Source: Gammaproteobacteria bacterium (GTDB taxonomy: Bacteria > Pseudomonadota > Gammaproteobacteria > Pseudomonadales > Azotimanducaceae). From it: DNA of 64,000 bases. Made by a program: the position numbers and the translations under genes. Shown here one piece after another: positions 37,133 to 45,913 of this stretch. The number at the start of each line of letters is the position of its first letter. Within the stretch, counting starts at the first letter, position 1. The stretch covers positions 1 to 64,000 of the forward strand of contig JAPOYV010000133.1 in NCBI GenBank assembly GCA_026706385.1. Direction: 5' to 3'. The notes under the pieces were generated by a model. It saw only the letters and a list, made by a program, of their open reading frames with translations, was not told where the DNA came from and made no database searches.

Positions 37133-38350
37133 ATGACCGTCGTCATCGTCGGCGGCGGCCACGCCGGTGGCCAAGCCGCGGCCAGCCTGCGTCAGGAAGG
37201 CTACGTTGGCGAAGTCATCATCGTCGCGGACGAGCCGCACATCCCTTACCAGCGACCACCGCTGTCGAAGCAGTACCTGGCCGGCGAATACGGCCTCGAG
37301 CGCGTCTACCTGCGGCCGGGGAAGTTCTACGAGGATAGGGGAATCGCCGTACGCAAAGGTGTTCGCGCGTTGAGGATCAATCCCGATGCGCGAACTCTGG
37401 AGTGCGACAACGACGAGACCTTGGCCTACGACAAGCTGTTGCTCGCGACCGGATCGCGGCCCCGGAAACTCGTCACTGCCGGCGACGACCTGGCCGGCGT
37501 CCACTACCTGCGCACCATCGCGGACGTCGACGCCATTCGCCGCGATCTCAAGCCCGGACGCCGCATCGCCATCGTCGGCGGCGGCTACATCGGCCTCGAG
37601 GTCGCGGCGGTCGCCGTGGAAATGGGCTTGGCCGTGACCGTGTTGGAGATGGAGGACCGCATCCTCGGACGCGTTACCACTCCTGAGATGTCGGCGTTCT
37701 ACCACGACCTGCACACGGGCAAGGGGGTCGTCATTCGCACCGGGCTGCGGGCGGAGTCGTTCGCGGGCGCCGAGGGCCGCCTCACGCAAGTCATCTGCGC
37801 GGGCGGTGAAGTCGTGGCGGCCGACCTCGCCGTGGTGGGGATCGGCATCGTGCCGAACGTGGAACTCGCCGCTGGGGCGGGCCTCGATTGCGACAACGGC
37901 GTCATCGTCGACGAAACGACGCGCACGACCGATCCGAACATCCACGCCGTCGGCGACTGCACCAACCACCCGAATCCGTTACTTGGGCGACGCTTGCGCC
38001 TCGAATCGGTGCCGAACGCCATGGAGCAGTCGCGCGTCGCGGCCGCCAATCTCGCGGGCGGCGACAAGGTCTACGCCGCCGTGCCCTGGTTCTGGTCCGA
38101 TCAGTACGATCTGAAGCTGCAGATGGTCGGCTTTTCTGCGGGTGCGGATGGCCAGGTGACGCGCGGCGATCCGACGACCCATCAGTTCGCAACTTTCCAC
38201 CTGTCCGGCGACACGGTGATCGCCGCCGACGCCGTCAACAGCGCCCGCGAGTTCATGGCAGCCCGGCAGTTGGTCGGCAAGAAGGTCGATGTCGGCAGTC
38301 TTGGCGACCCGGGCGTCGATCTAAGGGCCGTGCTGAAGGCGGCATCCTGA
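37133..38350 (+). CDS. FAD-dependent ferredoxin/rubredoxin-type reductase
   Basis: A 405-residue flavoprotein. VIVGGGHAGGQAAASLRQ is the N-terminal FAD site, RRIAIVGGGYIGLEVAAVA the NAD(P)H site, and TTDPNIHAVGDC the second FAD contact. The closing reductase domain (AAVPWFWSDQYDLKLQMVG) is typical of reductases that feed Rieske or P450 systems through a ferredoxin. No ferredoxin or oxygenase lies directly beside it; the next gene, 110 bases on, is a CULT-domain protein. Confidence 0.9.
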   Translation: MTVVIVGGGHAGGQAAASLRQEGYVGEVIIVADEPHIPYQRPPLSKQYLAGEYGLERVYLRPGKFYEDRGIAVRKGVRALRINPDARTLECDNDETLAYDKLLLATGSRPRKLVTAGDDLAGVHYLRTIADVDAIRRDLKPGRRIAIVGGGYIGLEVAAVAVEMGLAVTVLEMEDRILGRVTTPEMSAFYHDLHTGKGVVIRTGLRAESFAGAEGRLTQVICAGGEVVAADLAVVGIGIVPNVELAAGAGLDCDNGVIVDETTRTTDPNIHAVGDCTNHPNPLLGRRLRLESVPNAMEQSRVAAANLAGGDKVYAAVPWFWSDQYDLKLQMVGFSAGADGQVTRGDPTTHQFATFHLSGDTVIAADAVNSAREFMAARQLVGKKVDVGSLGDPGVDLRAVLKAAS

Positions 38351-38459
38351 CCCCGGGCATGGAAGCGCGGCATGAGGGCGTGGAGCCCTTGCACGCCGCT
38401 CGGAGTTGGTGGATCGTTGCATCGTGCAACGTCTACAGACGTAGGAAAGGAGGCTGCGC

Positions 38460-38858
38460 ATGAGCGATGAATCCGAAGGCGTCGGCGTCGTCGAGCGCGA
38501 GACCCTGGATCCCAAACTCAAGGACGTGGTCGAAGACGACACCCGACCCAAGGAAGGCTTCCTGTTCTGCACAGCCTGCTCGCACGTCATCGGCCACGTG
38601 CAGGACCGCATCGAGGTCAACGGCTCGTTCCAGCACACCTGCACCAACCCGTACGGCTACGTACACCAATTCGGATGCCACAGCGACGCGCATGGCTGTG
38701 CGATCAGCGGCGGCACCCATTCCGCCGACAGCTGGTTCAAGGGCTACGTCTGGCAGCTCGCCAACTGCGGCAACTGCGATCAGCACATGGGCTGGCTCTT
38801 CGAGCGGCCCGGCGAGCACTTCTACGGGTTGATCCTCGACCGCGTCCAAGCGGGTTGA
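38460..38858 (+). CDS. CULT-domain (cereblon-type) protein
   Basis: A 132-residue protein. C37/C40 (FCTAC) and C103/C106 (CGNC) are the zinc ligands. W92, W98 and W112 in DSWFKGYVWQL and HMGWLF match the tri-Trp pocket of the CULT fold, whose human member in cereblon binds thalidomide and C-terminal cyclic imides. The CULT domain forms almost the whole protein here, as in known stand-alone bacterial members. ATG 38460 has a near-perfect AAAGGAGG six bases upstream, so expression is likely strong. The function of bacterial CULT proteins is unsettled; recognition of cyclised or modified termini, or of small imides, is inference. Confidence 0.85.
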   Translation: MSDESEGVGVVERETLDPKLKDVVEDDTRPKEGFLFCTACSHVIGHVQDRIEVNGSFQHTCTNPYGYVHQFGCHSDAHGCAISGGTHSADSWFKGYVWQLANCGNCDQHMGWLFERPGEHFYGLILDRVQAG

Positions 38859-38889
38859 CCGCCCACGCCAAATCCAACCAAGAAACCGA

Positions 38890-39582
38890 ATGCCCAATCC
38901 CAACGCGAACGACTACGACGCGCTCACCTTCGACTGTTACGGAACGTTGATCGACTGGGGAGCCGGCCTCGTCAACCACCTGCAGCCCCTGTTGCTGGAA
39001 CGCGATGCCCATGTGATCGACGACTTCCTGCTCGACTTCTTTGCCGACGTCGAGCCGGAGATTCAAGCCGACGGCGTCCTGTATGCGGACGTGCTGCGCG
39101 AGGTGCTCCGCCGGCTTGGGTCGAGACTCGGCTTCACGCCGGACGACGAGGTGCTCGACGCTTTCGCCGCTAGTGTCGCCGACTGGCCCGCGTTTGCCGA
39201 CACCGTGCCCGCCCTCGAACGGCTGGGCGAGCACTTCGACCTCGTCGTCGTGTCCAACGTCGACAACGCCCTCTTCGCCGGCAGTGCCGAGCGTCTCGGC
39301 GTCGACTTCAAGCACGTCATCACGGCCGAGGATGTCGGGGCCTACAAGCCGGACCGGCGCATGTTCGATCAAGCCCGGCAGGTGCTGGGCGACGCCCGCG
39401 TCCTGCACGTCGCGCAGAGCGTCTACCACGACATCGAACCGGCCACCGCCCTGGGGCTCCCCACGGTGTGGATTCGGCGCGACCGGAACGCGGCGAGGCC
39501 CGGTGAACACGCGAAGGCGGAGCCCACATGGTCATTCGACTCACTGGGCGAGTTCGCCGATGCGGTACTGGGCGACCCATGA
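38890..39582 (+). CDS. Haloacid dehalogenase-like hydrolase (type II)
   Basis: A 230-residue HAD-superfamily enzyme. TFDCYGTLIDWGAG carries the nucleophile Asp (FDxYGT), VVVSNVDNALF the second Ser/Asn motif, and EDVGAYKPDRRMF the Lys, with a helical cap between. FDCYGTLxDW is the wording of L-2-haloacid dehalogenases, but many such proteins are phosphatases. Its stop overlaps the next start (ATGA), so it is co-translated with the pterin-synthase-like gene. Confidence 0.88.
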   Translation: MPNPNANDYDALTFDCYGTLIDWGAGLVNHLQPLLLERDAHVIDDFLLDFFADVEPEIQADGVLYADVLREVLRRLGSRLGFTPDDEVLDAFAASVADWPAFADTVPALERLGEHFDLVVVSNVDNALFAGSAERLGVDFKHVITAEDVGAYKPDRRMFDQARQVLGDARVLHVAQSVYHDIEPATALGLPTVWIRRDRNAARPGEHAKAEPTWSFDSLGEFADAVLGDP

Positions 39583-40073
39583 GCGACCAACGGCGGACCC
39601 GCATCGAAATCGCCAAGGAGGACATGCATTTCGCCGCCGCCCACTTCACCGTGTTCTCGGCGACCCGGCGCGAGAACCTGCACGGCCACAACTTCCTCGT
39701 AACGGCCACGCTCGACGGACCCATCGACGACGGCGGCCTGTGCTTCGACTACAACATCGTGAAGTCGAAGCTTCGCGAACTGTGTGACTCGCTCGACGAG
39801 GTCGTGCTGCTGCCGACCGAGTCCCCCTACCTCGACATCGAAGAGGGCGACGACTATGTCACGGTCGCCTTCGGCGATGAACGATTGCCCTTCCTGCGCC
39901 GCGACGTGAAGCTCTTACCCGTGCGCAACGTCACCGTCGAAGAGCTCGCGCACTGGTTCGTCGCCCAACTGACGACCAGCGCGGACTTCGCGGAACTCCC
40001 CGTCGACGCCCTGGAATTGCGCGTCTCGTCCGGCCCCGGACAATGGGCCCGCTCGGCATGGCGGCCACGTTGA
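39579..40073 (+). CDS. 6-pyruvoyltetrahydropterin synthase-family protein of PTPS-III type
   Basis: A 164-residue COG0720 protein. H22 (AAAHF) and H35/H37 (HGH) are the zinc ligands, and VTVEELAHWF and ELRVSSGPGQWA are family landmarks. The catalytic Cys of QueD (CxxxHGH) is absent; instead E32-N-L-HGH matches the ExxHGH pattern of PTPS-III enzymes, which make 6-hydroxymethyldihydropterin and bypass FolB. It overlaps the HAD gene (ATGA) and the following SDR gene; a queuosine-precursor transporter gene comes next, so a link to queuosine or to folate is possible. Confidence 0.82.
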   Translation: MSDQRRTRIEIAKEDMHFAAAHFTVFSATRRENLHGHNFLVTATLDGPIDDGGLCFDYNIVKSKLRELCDSLDEVVLLPTESPYLDIEEGDDYVTVAFGDERLPFLRRDVKLLPVRNVTVEELAHWFVAQLTTSADFAELPVDALELRVSSGPGQWARSAWRPR

Positions 40074-40762
40074 AACTCGCCATCGTCACCGGTGCGAGCG
40101 CCGGAATCGGGCTCGCCGCCGCCGAGACGTTCCTGGAACACGGCTATTCGGTCGTCAACCTGTCGAGGCGCGTCTGCCCGCTCTCCGACGTCACGCACAT
40201 CCGCTGCGACCTTGCGACTGATTTCGCCGACGAGGTCGCGGACGCGCTCGCGCCCATCCTCGAAGAGGCGGATGAGATCGCGCTGGTGCACAACGCCTCC
40301 CGGCTCGCCAACGACACGGCCACCGAGACGGCAAGCAACGACCTCAAGACCGTGCTCGACATCAACGTGGTCGCCATCAACACGCTGAACCGCCTTGTGC
40401 TGCCACACATGGGCGAGGGCTCGTGCGTGCTGTTCGTCGGCTCCACGCTGTCGGAGAAAGCCGTACCGGGCAGTTTCTCGTACGTGATCAGCAAGCATGC
40501 CCAGATCGGCATGATGCGCGCCTGCTGCCAGGACCTCGCCGGATCGGGCGTCCACACCGCCTGCATCTGCCCGGGATTCACGGACACCGAAATGCTCCGC
40601 GAGCACGTCCCCGCAGACGCCATGGACGCGGTTCGCGGCATGTCGGCCTTCAACCGGCTCATCGAGCCCGCCGAGATCGCCGATGCGCTGCTCTGGGCCG
40701 CCTCCTCGCCGGTGATCAACGGGAGCGTCATCCACGCCAATCTAGGTCAGGTCGAGCGTTGA
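40058..40762 (+). CDS. Short-chain dehydrogenase/reductase
   Basis: A ~234-residue Rossmann enzyme. VTGASAGIGLAAAE is the NAD(P) site, VHNAS the second motif, SYVISKHAQIG the YxxxK catalytic pair, and CICPGFTDTEM the cofactor turn. Its overall length and position after a pterin-synthase-like gene recall sepiapterin-type reductases. The start is uncertain among ATG 40043, ATG 40058 and TTG 40070; all overlap the preceding gene. Confidence 0.85.
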   Translation: MAATLKLAIVTGASAGIGLAAAETFLEHGYSVVNLSRRVCPLSDVTHIRCDLATDFADEVADALAPILEEADEIALVHNASRLANDTATETASNDLKTVLDINVVAINTLNRLVLPHMGEGSCVLFVGSTLSEKAVPGSFSYVISKHAQIGMMRACCQDLAGSGVHTACICPGFTDTEMLREHVPADAMDAVRGMSAFNRLIEPAEIADALLWAASSPVINGSVIHANLGQVER

Positions 40763-40773
40763 CCCCAACGACG

Positions 40774-41589
40774 ATGGACTACAAGCGGCGTCGCGAGCGC
40801 GTCTTCCTCGTGCTCGCCGGCATTTTCCTCGGCACGCTGTCGCTCTTGAACATCCTCGGCATCAGCCGGTTCATCGACCTGTCGTTCGAGGTGTTCGGGT
40901 TGAGCATCCCCATGGTCGTGGCGGTGGGCGTGCTGCCGTATCCCATCACGTTCATCTGCACGGACCTGATCAGCGAACTCTATGGCCGCAAGCGGGCCAC
41001 AGAGGTCGTCTGGGTGGGCCTCCTGCTCAACGTGTGGGTGGTCTTCCTGCTGTGGATCGGCGGGGCGTTGCCCGGCTTCGAGGCGATCGATCCCGAGACC
41101 GGTGGGCTCCTGGCCGACGACGCGGGCCGGTTGCCGGTGTTCTTCGAGATTCGAACACTAGCGTTCGGAGCGGTGGCTGCGTCCATGATCGCCTACCTGG
41201 TCGCACAATGGTGCGACGTCCAACTCTTCCACTTCTGGAAGTGGCTCACCAACGGCCGCCACTTGTGGCTGCGCAACAACGGCTCGACGCTCATCAGCCA
41301 GTTGGTGGACACCGTCGCCGTGATCCTCATCACGCACTTCTGGGCCCGTGCCCTACCCATCGACGAGAACGCGGCACTCGGCGCGCAACTCGTGATGTTC
41401 ATCGCCTCGGGCTACGCCTTCAAGCTGACCGTCGCCGTGGTCGACACCGGGCCGATCTATGGCCTCGTCGCGGTGCTACGCCCGTTCCTCGGCATTCGAA
41501 AGGGAGAAGAGATCGGTCCGGGCAGCGAGCCCCACCAAGTCGCCCGCGAGGAAACGCTAGCCGAGGACCTCGGCCGCCAGGCGAACTGA
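40774..41589 (+). CDS. Queuosine precursor transporter (YhhQ/VUT family)
   Basis: A 271-residue inner-membrane protein. The segments LSLLNILGISRFIDLSF, GVLPYPITFICTDLISELYGRKRA and NNGSTLISQLVDTVAVILITHF are hallmark sequences of the YhhQ family, which imports preQ0/preQ1 for queuosine in tRNA. It follows the SDR by 11 bases. Its last 33 bases overlap the end of the convergent luciferase-like gene. Confidence 0.9.
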   Translation: MDYKRRRERVFLVLAGIFLGTLSLLNILGISRFIDLSFEVFGLSIPMVVAVGVLPYPITFICTDLISELYGRKRATEVVWVGLLLNVWVVFLLWIGGALPGFEAIDPETGGLLADDAGRLPVFFEIRTLAFGAVAASMIAYLVAQWCDVQLFHFWKWLTNGRHLWLRNNGSTLISQLVDTVAVILITHFWARALPIDENAALGAQLVMFIASGYAFKLTVAVVDTGPIYGLVAVLRPFLGIRKGEEIGPGSEPHQVAREETLAEDLGRQAN

Positions 41590-42492
41590 GCGCTCCAGCG
41601 CTTCCGGTTCCAGGCGGCCAATACGCAGACGCGTGACCACGAGGTGCGTCACGCCGAGCTGCTCCACGTATGCGGCCACCTTGTCCTTCACCTCGCTGCG
41701 TCCGCCGACGATCGCCCAGTCGTCGGGTTCGAGCGACAACCCGCGCCGAAGTCCGCTCGAGGCGACTTCGCGGACGCCGATCTCCAACTGTTCGCGCACC
41801 CGCGCCACAAGGTCCGCATCGTCCGACACGAACACCGTGCGCATCACCGGCACTTCCGGCGGAACGACCACCCCCGCTTCCGCGCAGGCCGCAGTGTGGC
41901 GTTGGTAGTTCGCGTGCAGGCGCTCGACCGGCTCCATCGGGGAAGCGAGGTACGGCATCCCCAGGCGCCCCGCTTGGGCCAATGCCTTGGGGCCGAAGGC
42001 CGCCACCCAGATCGGCGGATGCGGCTGTTGCACCGGCAGCGGCGCGAGAGTGACCTGCTCGCCTTCGCCGACCGGGATCGGCTCGCCGCGCCACGCCGAG
42101 ATCATGTTGCTCAAGCACCACTCGAAGATGCGCCGCTTGTCCTTGCGCGACACCGAGAAGGCGTCGAACATCGCCGGCTGATAGCCGCGGCCCACGCCGA
42201 GGATGACCCGGCCGCCCGAGAGCTGATCGAGGACGGCGACCTGTTCGGCGGCCTGCAGAGGATGCCGCAGAGGCAGGAGATAAGACGTCGTGCCCAAGCG
42301 AATCGTCGACGTGTTCGCGGCCACGGCCGCGAGCAGCATGAGCGGATCGGGAATCGCCGCGCTGCCGCCGAAGTGGTTCTCCGGTAGCCAGAACGACTCG
42401 TAACCCCAGCTTTCGGCCAGGGCGCCTTGCCGGGCCAGTTCGCGCGCGTCGACGCGGCCGGAGATGTGCCAGGGGGTGAGCCCGAGATGCAC
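41557..42492 (-). CDS. Luciferase-like (LLM class) flavin-dependent oxidoreductase
   Basis: A 311-residue TIM-barrel flavoprotein. WGYESFWLPENHFGG, TSTIRLGTTSYLLPLRHPL, EQVAVLDQLSGGRVILGVGRGY and IWVAAFGPKALAQAGRLGMP are the standard LLM landmarks. Members use FMN or F420 to oxidise or reduce small substrates; which applies here is not visible. One base separates it from the preceding same-strand gene. Confidence 0.9.
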   Translation of the reverse strand: MHLGLTPWHISGRVDARELARQGALAESWGYESFWLPENHFGGSAAIPDPLMLLAAVAANTSTIRLGTTSYLLPLRHPLQAAEQVAVLDQLSGGRVILGVGRGYQPAMFDAFSVSRKDKRRIFEWCLSNMISAWRGEPIPVGEGEQVTLAPLPVQQPHPPIWVAAFGPKALAQAGRLGMPYLASPMEPVERLHANYQRHTAACAEAGVVVPPEVPVMRTVFVSDDADLVARVREQLEIGVREVASSGLRRGLSLEPDDWAIVGGRSEVKDKVAAYVEQLGVTHLVVTRLRIGRLEPEALERSVRLAAEVLG

Positions 42493-42493
42493 T

Positions 42494-43411
42494 CTAAAGG
42501 GGCCCGGACGGCGGCGAGGTGTTCTCCGGGGGGGCCGTCAGGGCCGCAACGGCCTGGAACTGCTCCTGGACAATCGCGATCGCGGCTATGGTCGCCTTCA
42601 CGGCGTCCAGGTGCCGGTCGCGCGCGTACTCCGCATAGATCGGATCGCGTGCGAGCAGAACGCACTGCCGGCTCTCGTCCTCGGTACAGTCGAACTTCGC
42701 GTCGCGTCCGAAATTGTTGCCGGCGTCGCCGTAGCGCCCGAACTCACCGAGATCGTTGTCGAGTTCCCAAAACGCCTCCCACGTCGACGGCATGCCGCGG
42801 ATCGGCTCGACGATGGAGTCCAGCGTGCGATCCGCCGTGTCGACCAGGAGGGTCGCCAATGTGCCGTCGGAGCCCCTTATCGCCGTGCAGTCGTCGGCGA
42901 GGGCGCGTTGCACCGCGCCGGTGTTGACAGGGTAGGTGCTGAACCGGTCGGCGACGCTGAAGCGCCACCAGCGCATGGCGAACACCGGGGCGACCTGGGA
43001 AGGCGTCGTGACGTCCTGAACGTGGTTCACGACCCGTCCCAAGTTGGTGAAGCGTCGGCTCAAGTCGCGCGCCTCGTTGAGGCGCCGGATCGCACTGTCG
43101 TAGCGGTCGTGCATACGCGTCTCGAATAGCCACATCACGCGGCCAGCGGACTGGTCGCCGCGATCGTAGTAGTCCCAGCGAAACATCCGCTGCCACCAGG
43201 GCGACTCCGCCTGGTTGGCGTTGGCAAGGGCCACGTAGCGCACCTGCAACGAGGTCAGCCGCGCCAGATGGGTATCTTCCGCGCACCGGTTGTACTGCCG
43301 CGCCGCGATGAAGGTGAGTTGCTGATGAACGTCACCCTCGTACGCCCACAACGGTCCTGCGGGCAGCGCCATCGCCAAGCCGAGGGCCACTGCGGAGAAT
43401 CTGCTTGCCAT
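42494..43411 (-). CDS. Secreted protein with zinc phospholipase C / P1-nuclease-like features
   Basis: A 305-residue protein with a clear signal peptide (VALGLAMALPAGPLWA). The mature start YEGDVHQQLTFIAARQYN and the central LGRVVNHVQDVTTPSQVAPV (NHxxDxxxP) look like the helical zinc-site pattern of bacterial phospholipase C and S1/P1 nucleases, but the full ligand set cannot be confirmed. It abuts the LLM gene. A lipid, phosphodiester or structural role are all possible. Confidence 0.55.
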   Translation of the reverse strand: MASRFSAVALGLAMALPAGPLWAYEGDVHQQLTFIAARQYNRCAEDTHLARLTSLQVRYVALANANQAESPWWQRMFRWDYYDRGDQSAGRVMWLFETRMHDRYDSAIRRLNEARDLSRRFTNLGRVVNHVQDVTTPSQVAPVFAMRWWRFSVADRFSTYPVNTGAVQRALADDCTAIRGSDGTLATLLVDTADRTLDSIVEPIRGMPSTWEAFWELDNDLGEFGRYGDAGNNFGRDAKFDCTEDESRQCVLLARDPIYAEYARDRHLDAVKATIAAIAIVQEQFQAVAALTAPPENTSPPSGPL

Positions 43412-43707
43412 CGCCCTGAGGCGCCGCCTTTACTCGAGCACGACCGATAAGCATGGCGGGCATCGGTAACGAGTGCAAGCTGACATCTATCCAAGGCCAC
43501 CCAAGCGATGCAACGAGAAGGGTGACTCGGGGTGCACGCCAATGAACCGGCACCGTGGTGCCCGTGTCACGCAACCCACCGCCAACGTCGGACCAGTGGC
43601 CCATTGAGGCATCCCTCCAGTCTCCCCTTTTCCAAGTCAAGCAACGGTTGGGAAACGACGTCGCCGACCACATATCCCGGTTCAAACGCTGGCCAGAGGA
43701 TGCATCG

Positions 43708-44802
43708 ATGCCGGACACTGTTTGGGCCCTCGACGAACAGACGGAAGGTAAACACCTGCTCCTTCGCGCCTACCTCGACGGGTGGTTCGCCATCCTAGGG
43801 AGCTTCAGCGGTCGGCTGCTCTTTGTCGATGGCTTCGCCGGTCCCGGTGAGTATGCCGACGGTGAAATGGGCTCTCCTCTAGTTGCCATTGAGTCCGTGA
43901 GGCGGCACAAGAGTCAAGGACGGCTGCGCTCAGTCGAGGTGGTGTTTTTGTTCATTGAGGAGGACGAGGGACGAGTCGAACACCTTGAGGCGCTGTTGGA
44001 TCGTCAGCGGCCTTTGCCGAGGACGAGCACGCACGTTCTCGCTGGCACGTTTGATGACCACATGGCGAGTCTGCTCGACCAACTCGACGCGCAAAGCCAA
44101 ACCTTGGCTCCGGCATTCGTGATGATCGACCCGTTTGGCGTCAAAGGAAGTCCGATGCAGCTAATCGGGCGGATCCTTCGCAACCCCAAGAGCGAGTGCC
44201 TCATCTCGTTCATGTACGAGCCAATCCGGCGATTCCATCGCCAACCCGAGTTCGGCGGGCACTTGGATGATCTGTTCGGCACGCCAGCCTGGCGGGACTG
44301 TTTCGAAATCGAAGACGAGGCGGACCGCAAGCAATTCCTGCACGGTCTGTTCGCCGACCAGCTCAGGCGACACGGAGCGGAACACGTACTTTCCTTTGAA
44401 CTCTGGAAAGGCGGTCGCCACCTCTACACCCTGTATTTCACAACGGGGAACATCAGAGGATGCGACCTCATGAAGTCCTGTATCTGGAAGTTCGACCCCT
44501 CAGGGAGTTTCTCTTTTCGCGGCTACGCTGCCGGCCAGCTAACGCTCTTCGGTCCACATACCGACCGACTAGCTCAACAACTCCGCGAGACGTTCGGGAC
44601 CCAGTGGACCCCGATCGAGCAGATCGAGAGGTTCGTCATGGGCGACGGCACGCCATTTCACAAAGGCCACCTGCGACGGTATACCCTGCAACCTATGGAG
44701 CGTGTCGGAGCGATCGACGTTCAACGCCCGCAAGGCGGCAGAGGTTTCGCCCTTCGTAAAGGCATCAAGATACGCTTCAAACAAGCGCCTGAAGCCGAGT
44801 AG
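43708..44802 (+). CDS. tcmP: Three-Cys-motif partner protein TcmP
   Basis: A ~364-residue protein. The opening VWALDEQTEGKHLLLRAYL and the block LLFVDGFAGPGEYADG are characteristic of TcmP; FAGPG resembles a SAM-binding glycine loop and FVMIDPFGVKG a methyltransferase motif IV, so a methyltransferase-like fold is inferred. ATG 43708 (AGAGGA seven bases upstream) gives the usual N-terminus; the frame is open to a GTG at 43555. TcmP is named for its association with three-Cys-motif radical-SAM-like proteins, and one is encoded 241 bases downstream. The gene is visibly less GC-rich than its neighbours, suggesting acquisition. Confidence 0.8.
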   Translation: MPDTVWALDEQTEGKHLLLRAYLDGWFAILGSFSGRLLFVDGFAGPGEYADGEMGSPLVAIESVRRHKSQGRLRSVEVVFLFIEEDEGRVEHLEALLDRQRPLPRTSTHVLAGTFDDHMASLLDQLDAQSQTLAPAFVMIDPFGVKGSPMQLIGRILRNPKSECLISFMYEPIRRFHRQPEFGGHLDDLFGTPAWRDCFEIEDEADRKQFLHGLFADQLRRHGAEHVLSFELWKGGRHLYTLYFTTGNIRGCDLMKSCIWKFDPSGSFSFRGYAAGQLTLFGPHTDRLAQQLRETFGTQWTPIEQIERFVMGDGTPFHKGHLRRYTLQPMERVGAIDVQRPQGGRGFALRKGIKIRFKQAPEAE

Positions 44803-44871
44803 TCGCCTTCGTCGACAGGCTCGCAGAAGCCCACGCCACGCGGCCTAAAGCAACCCGCCAAAGGGGGCATC

Positions 44872-45054
44872 ATGTACGACGTTGAAGCGACGCATCTAGC
44901 CGAACGCGCGGAGCGAATGTTCGCTGAGCTCCGCCACCGCGCTTCTTGTCCGGGCAAACGTGTTGGCATGCTGATATCTATACTGTACATTTCACCAGTA
45001 TACGCCAACCTCCAAGGTGGCCCGTTGCCAAGGAAGAGGGTGCATGGCACGTGA
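44872..45054 (+). CDS. Possible small ORF between tcmP and the three-Cys-motif gene
   Basis: A 60-residue frame from ATG 44872 (AGGGGG upstream), ending inside the start of the next gene. It spans the LexA-like operator and has no recognisable family. It could be a leader peptide or chance. Confidence 0.25.
   Translation: MYDVEATHLAERAERMFAELRHRASCPGKRVGMLISILYISPVYANLQGGPLPRKRVHGT
44979..45002 (+). promoter_or_regulatory. LexA-like (SOS box) operator
   Basis: A perfect inverted repeat TATACTG-N10-CAGTATA containing CTGTACATTTCACCAG (44983-44998), which matches the gammaproteobacterial SOS consensus CTGT-N8-ACAG at seven of eight fixed bases. Its left arm includes a -10-like TATACT. It ends 41 bases before the ATG of the three-Cys-motif gene. 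Confidence 0.5.
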
Positions 45055-45913
45055 CTCACGGATCGAGTGGACGGATCACACGTTCAACCCTTGGTGGGGA
45101 TGCACGAAAGTGTCGCCTGCGTGCGACCACTGCTACGCAGAAAGCTGGGCGAGACGCGTCGGCTTCGATGTCTGGACTACTGGCAAGCCGCGACGCTTCC
45201 TGAGCGACGCCTACTGGCGACAGCCGGTTCAGTGGAATGCCCTGGCCGAGCGCGATGGCAAACGCGCCCGTGTGTTCTGCGCATCGATGGCTGACGTCTT
45301 TGAGTGGAAGAAGGGGCTGTCGTCATGGCGTCACCGGCTGTGGACGCTCATCGAAGAAACGCCGGCCTTGGACTGGCTCCTCCTGACCAAACGGCCACAT
45401 TTGGTGAAGCGGCTTGCGCCTTGGGGTGAGGATTGGCCGGCCAACGTCTGGGTCGGCACGACCGTGGAGAACCAACGTTGGGTCGACAAGCGCCTACCGT
45501 ACCTCGCCGACGTGCCCGCGCGCGTTCGGTTTCTCTCCTGTGAACCGCTTCTTGACGAGGTCGCGCTAGCGTGCTGGCTCGAACGCGGCGCAGTCGACTG
45601 GGTGATAGCCGGCGGGGAAAGCGGCCCGCATGCCAGACCCAGCGACCCCTTCTGGTTCTATGCCATCCGGGATGATTGCTCGGAGCACGCGACACCGTTC
45701 CACTTCAAGCAATGGGGCGAGTGGGCACCCGTGCAGTCCATGGACGGCGTGTTGCCACGTGCACTTGTCGACGACGGGTCCTTTTCGACGGCGATGGGAC
45801 GATTCGGCAAGAAGGCAAGCGGTCGAGAGTTGGACGGACGCACGTGGGATGAGCTTCCGCAACCCGTCATGATCCGAGGCGAATTGGCGACGTCGGTGGC
45901 GACAGCCGCGTAG
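45044..45913 (+). CDS. Three-Cys-motif (phage Gp37/Gp68, DUF5131) protein
   Basis: A 289-residue protein. WWGCTKVSPACDHCYAE gives C20, C27 and C30 (Cx6Cx2C), the Fe-S-like three-Cys site related to radical-SAM/SPL proteins. IEWTDHTFNPWWG, ADVFEWK, WLLLTKRPHLV, NVWVGTTVENQ and VIAGGESGPHARP are the conserved blocks of the phage Gp37/Gp68 family. ATG 45044 follows GAGGG. A LexA-like operator directly upstream suggests induction by DNA damage. With TcmP it forms a widely co-occurring but uncharacterised pair; nucleic-acid modification or repair is inference. Confidence 0.88.
   Translation: MARDSRIEWTDHTFNPWWGCTKVSPACDHCYAESWARRVGFDVWTTGKPRRFLSDAYWRQPVQWNALAERDGKRARVFCASMADVFEWKKGLSSWRHRLWTLIEETPALDWLLLTKRPHLVKRLAPWGEDWPANVWVGTTVENQRWVDKRLPYLADVPARVRFLSCEPLLDEVALACWLERGAVDWVIAGGESGPHARPSDPFWFYAIRDDCSEHATPFHFKQWGEWAPVQSMDGVLPRALVDDGSFSTAMGRFGKKASGRELDGRTWDELPQPVMIRGELATSVATAA

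Noticed and set aside
43555..43707. Upstream GTG start for TcmP
   Set aside because: The extra 51 residues do not resemble the family N-terminus, and ATG 43708 has a good ribosome site.
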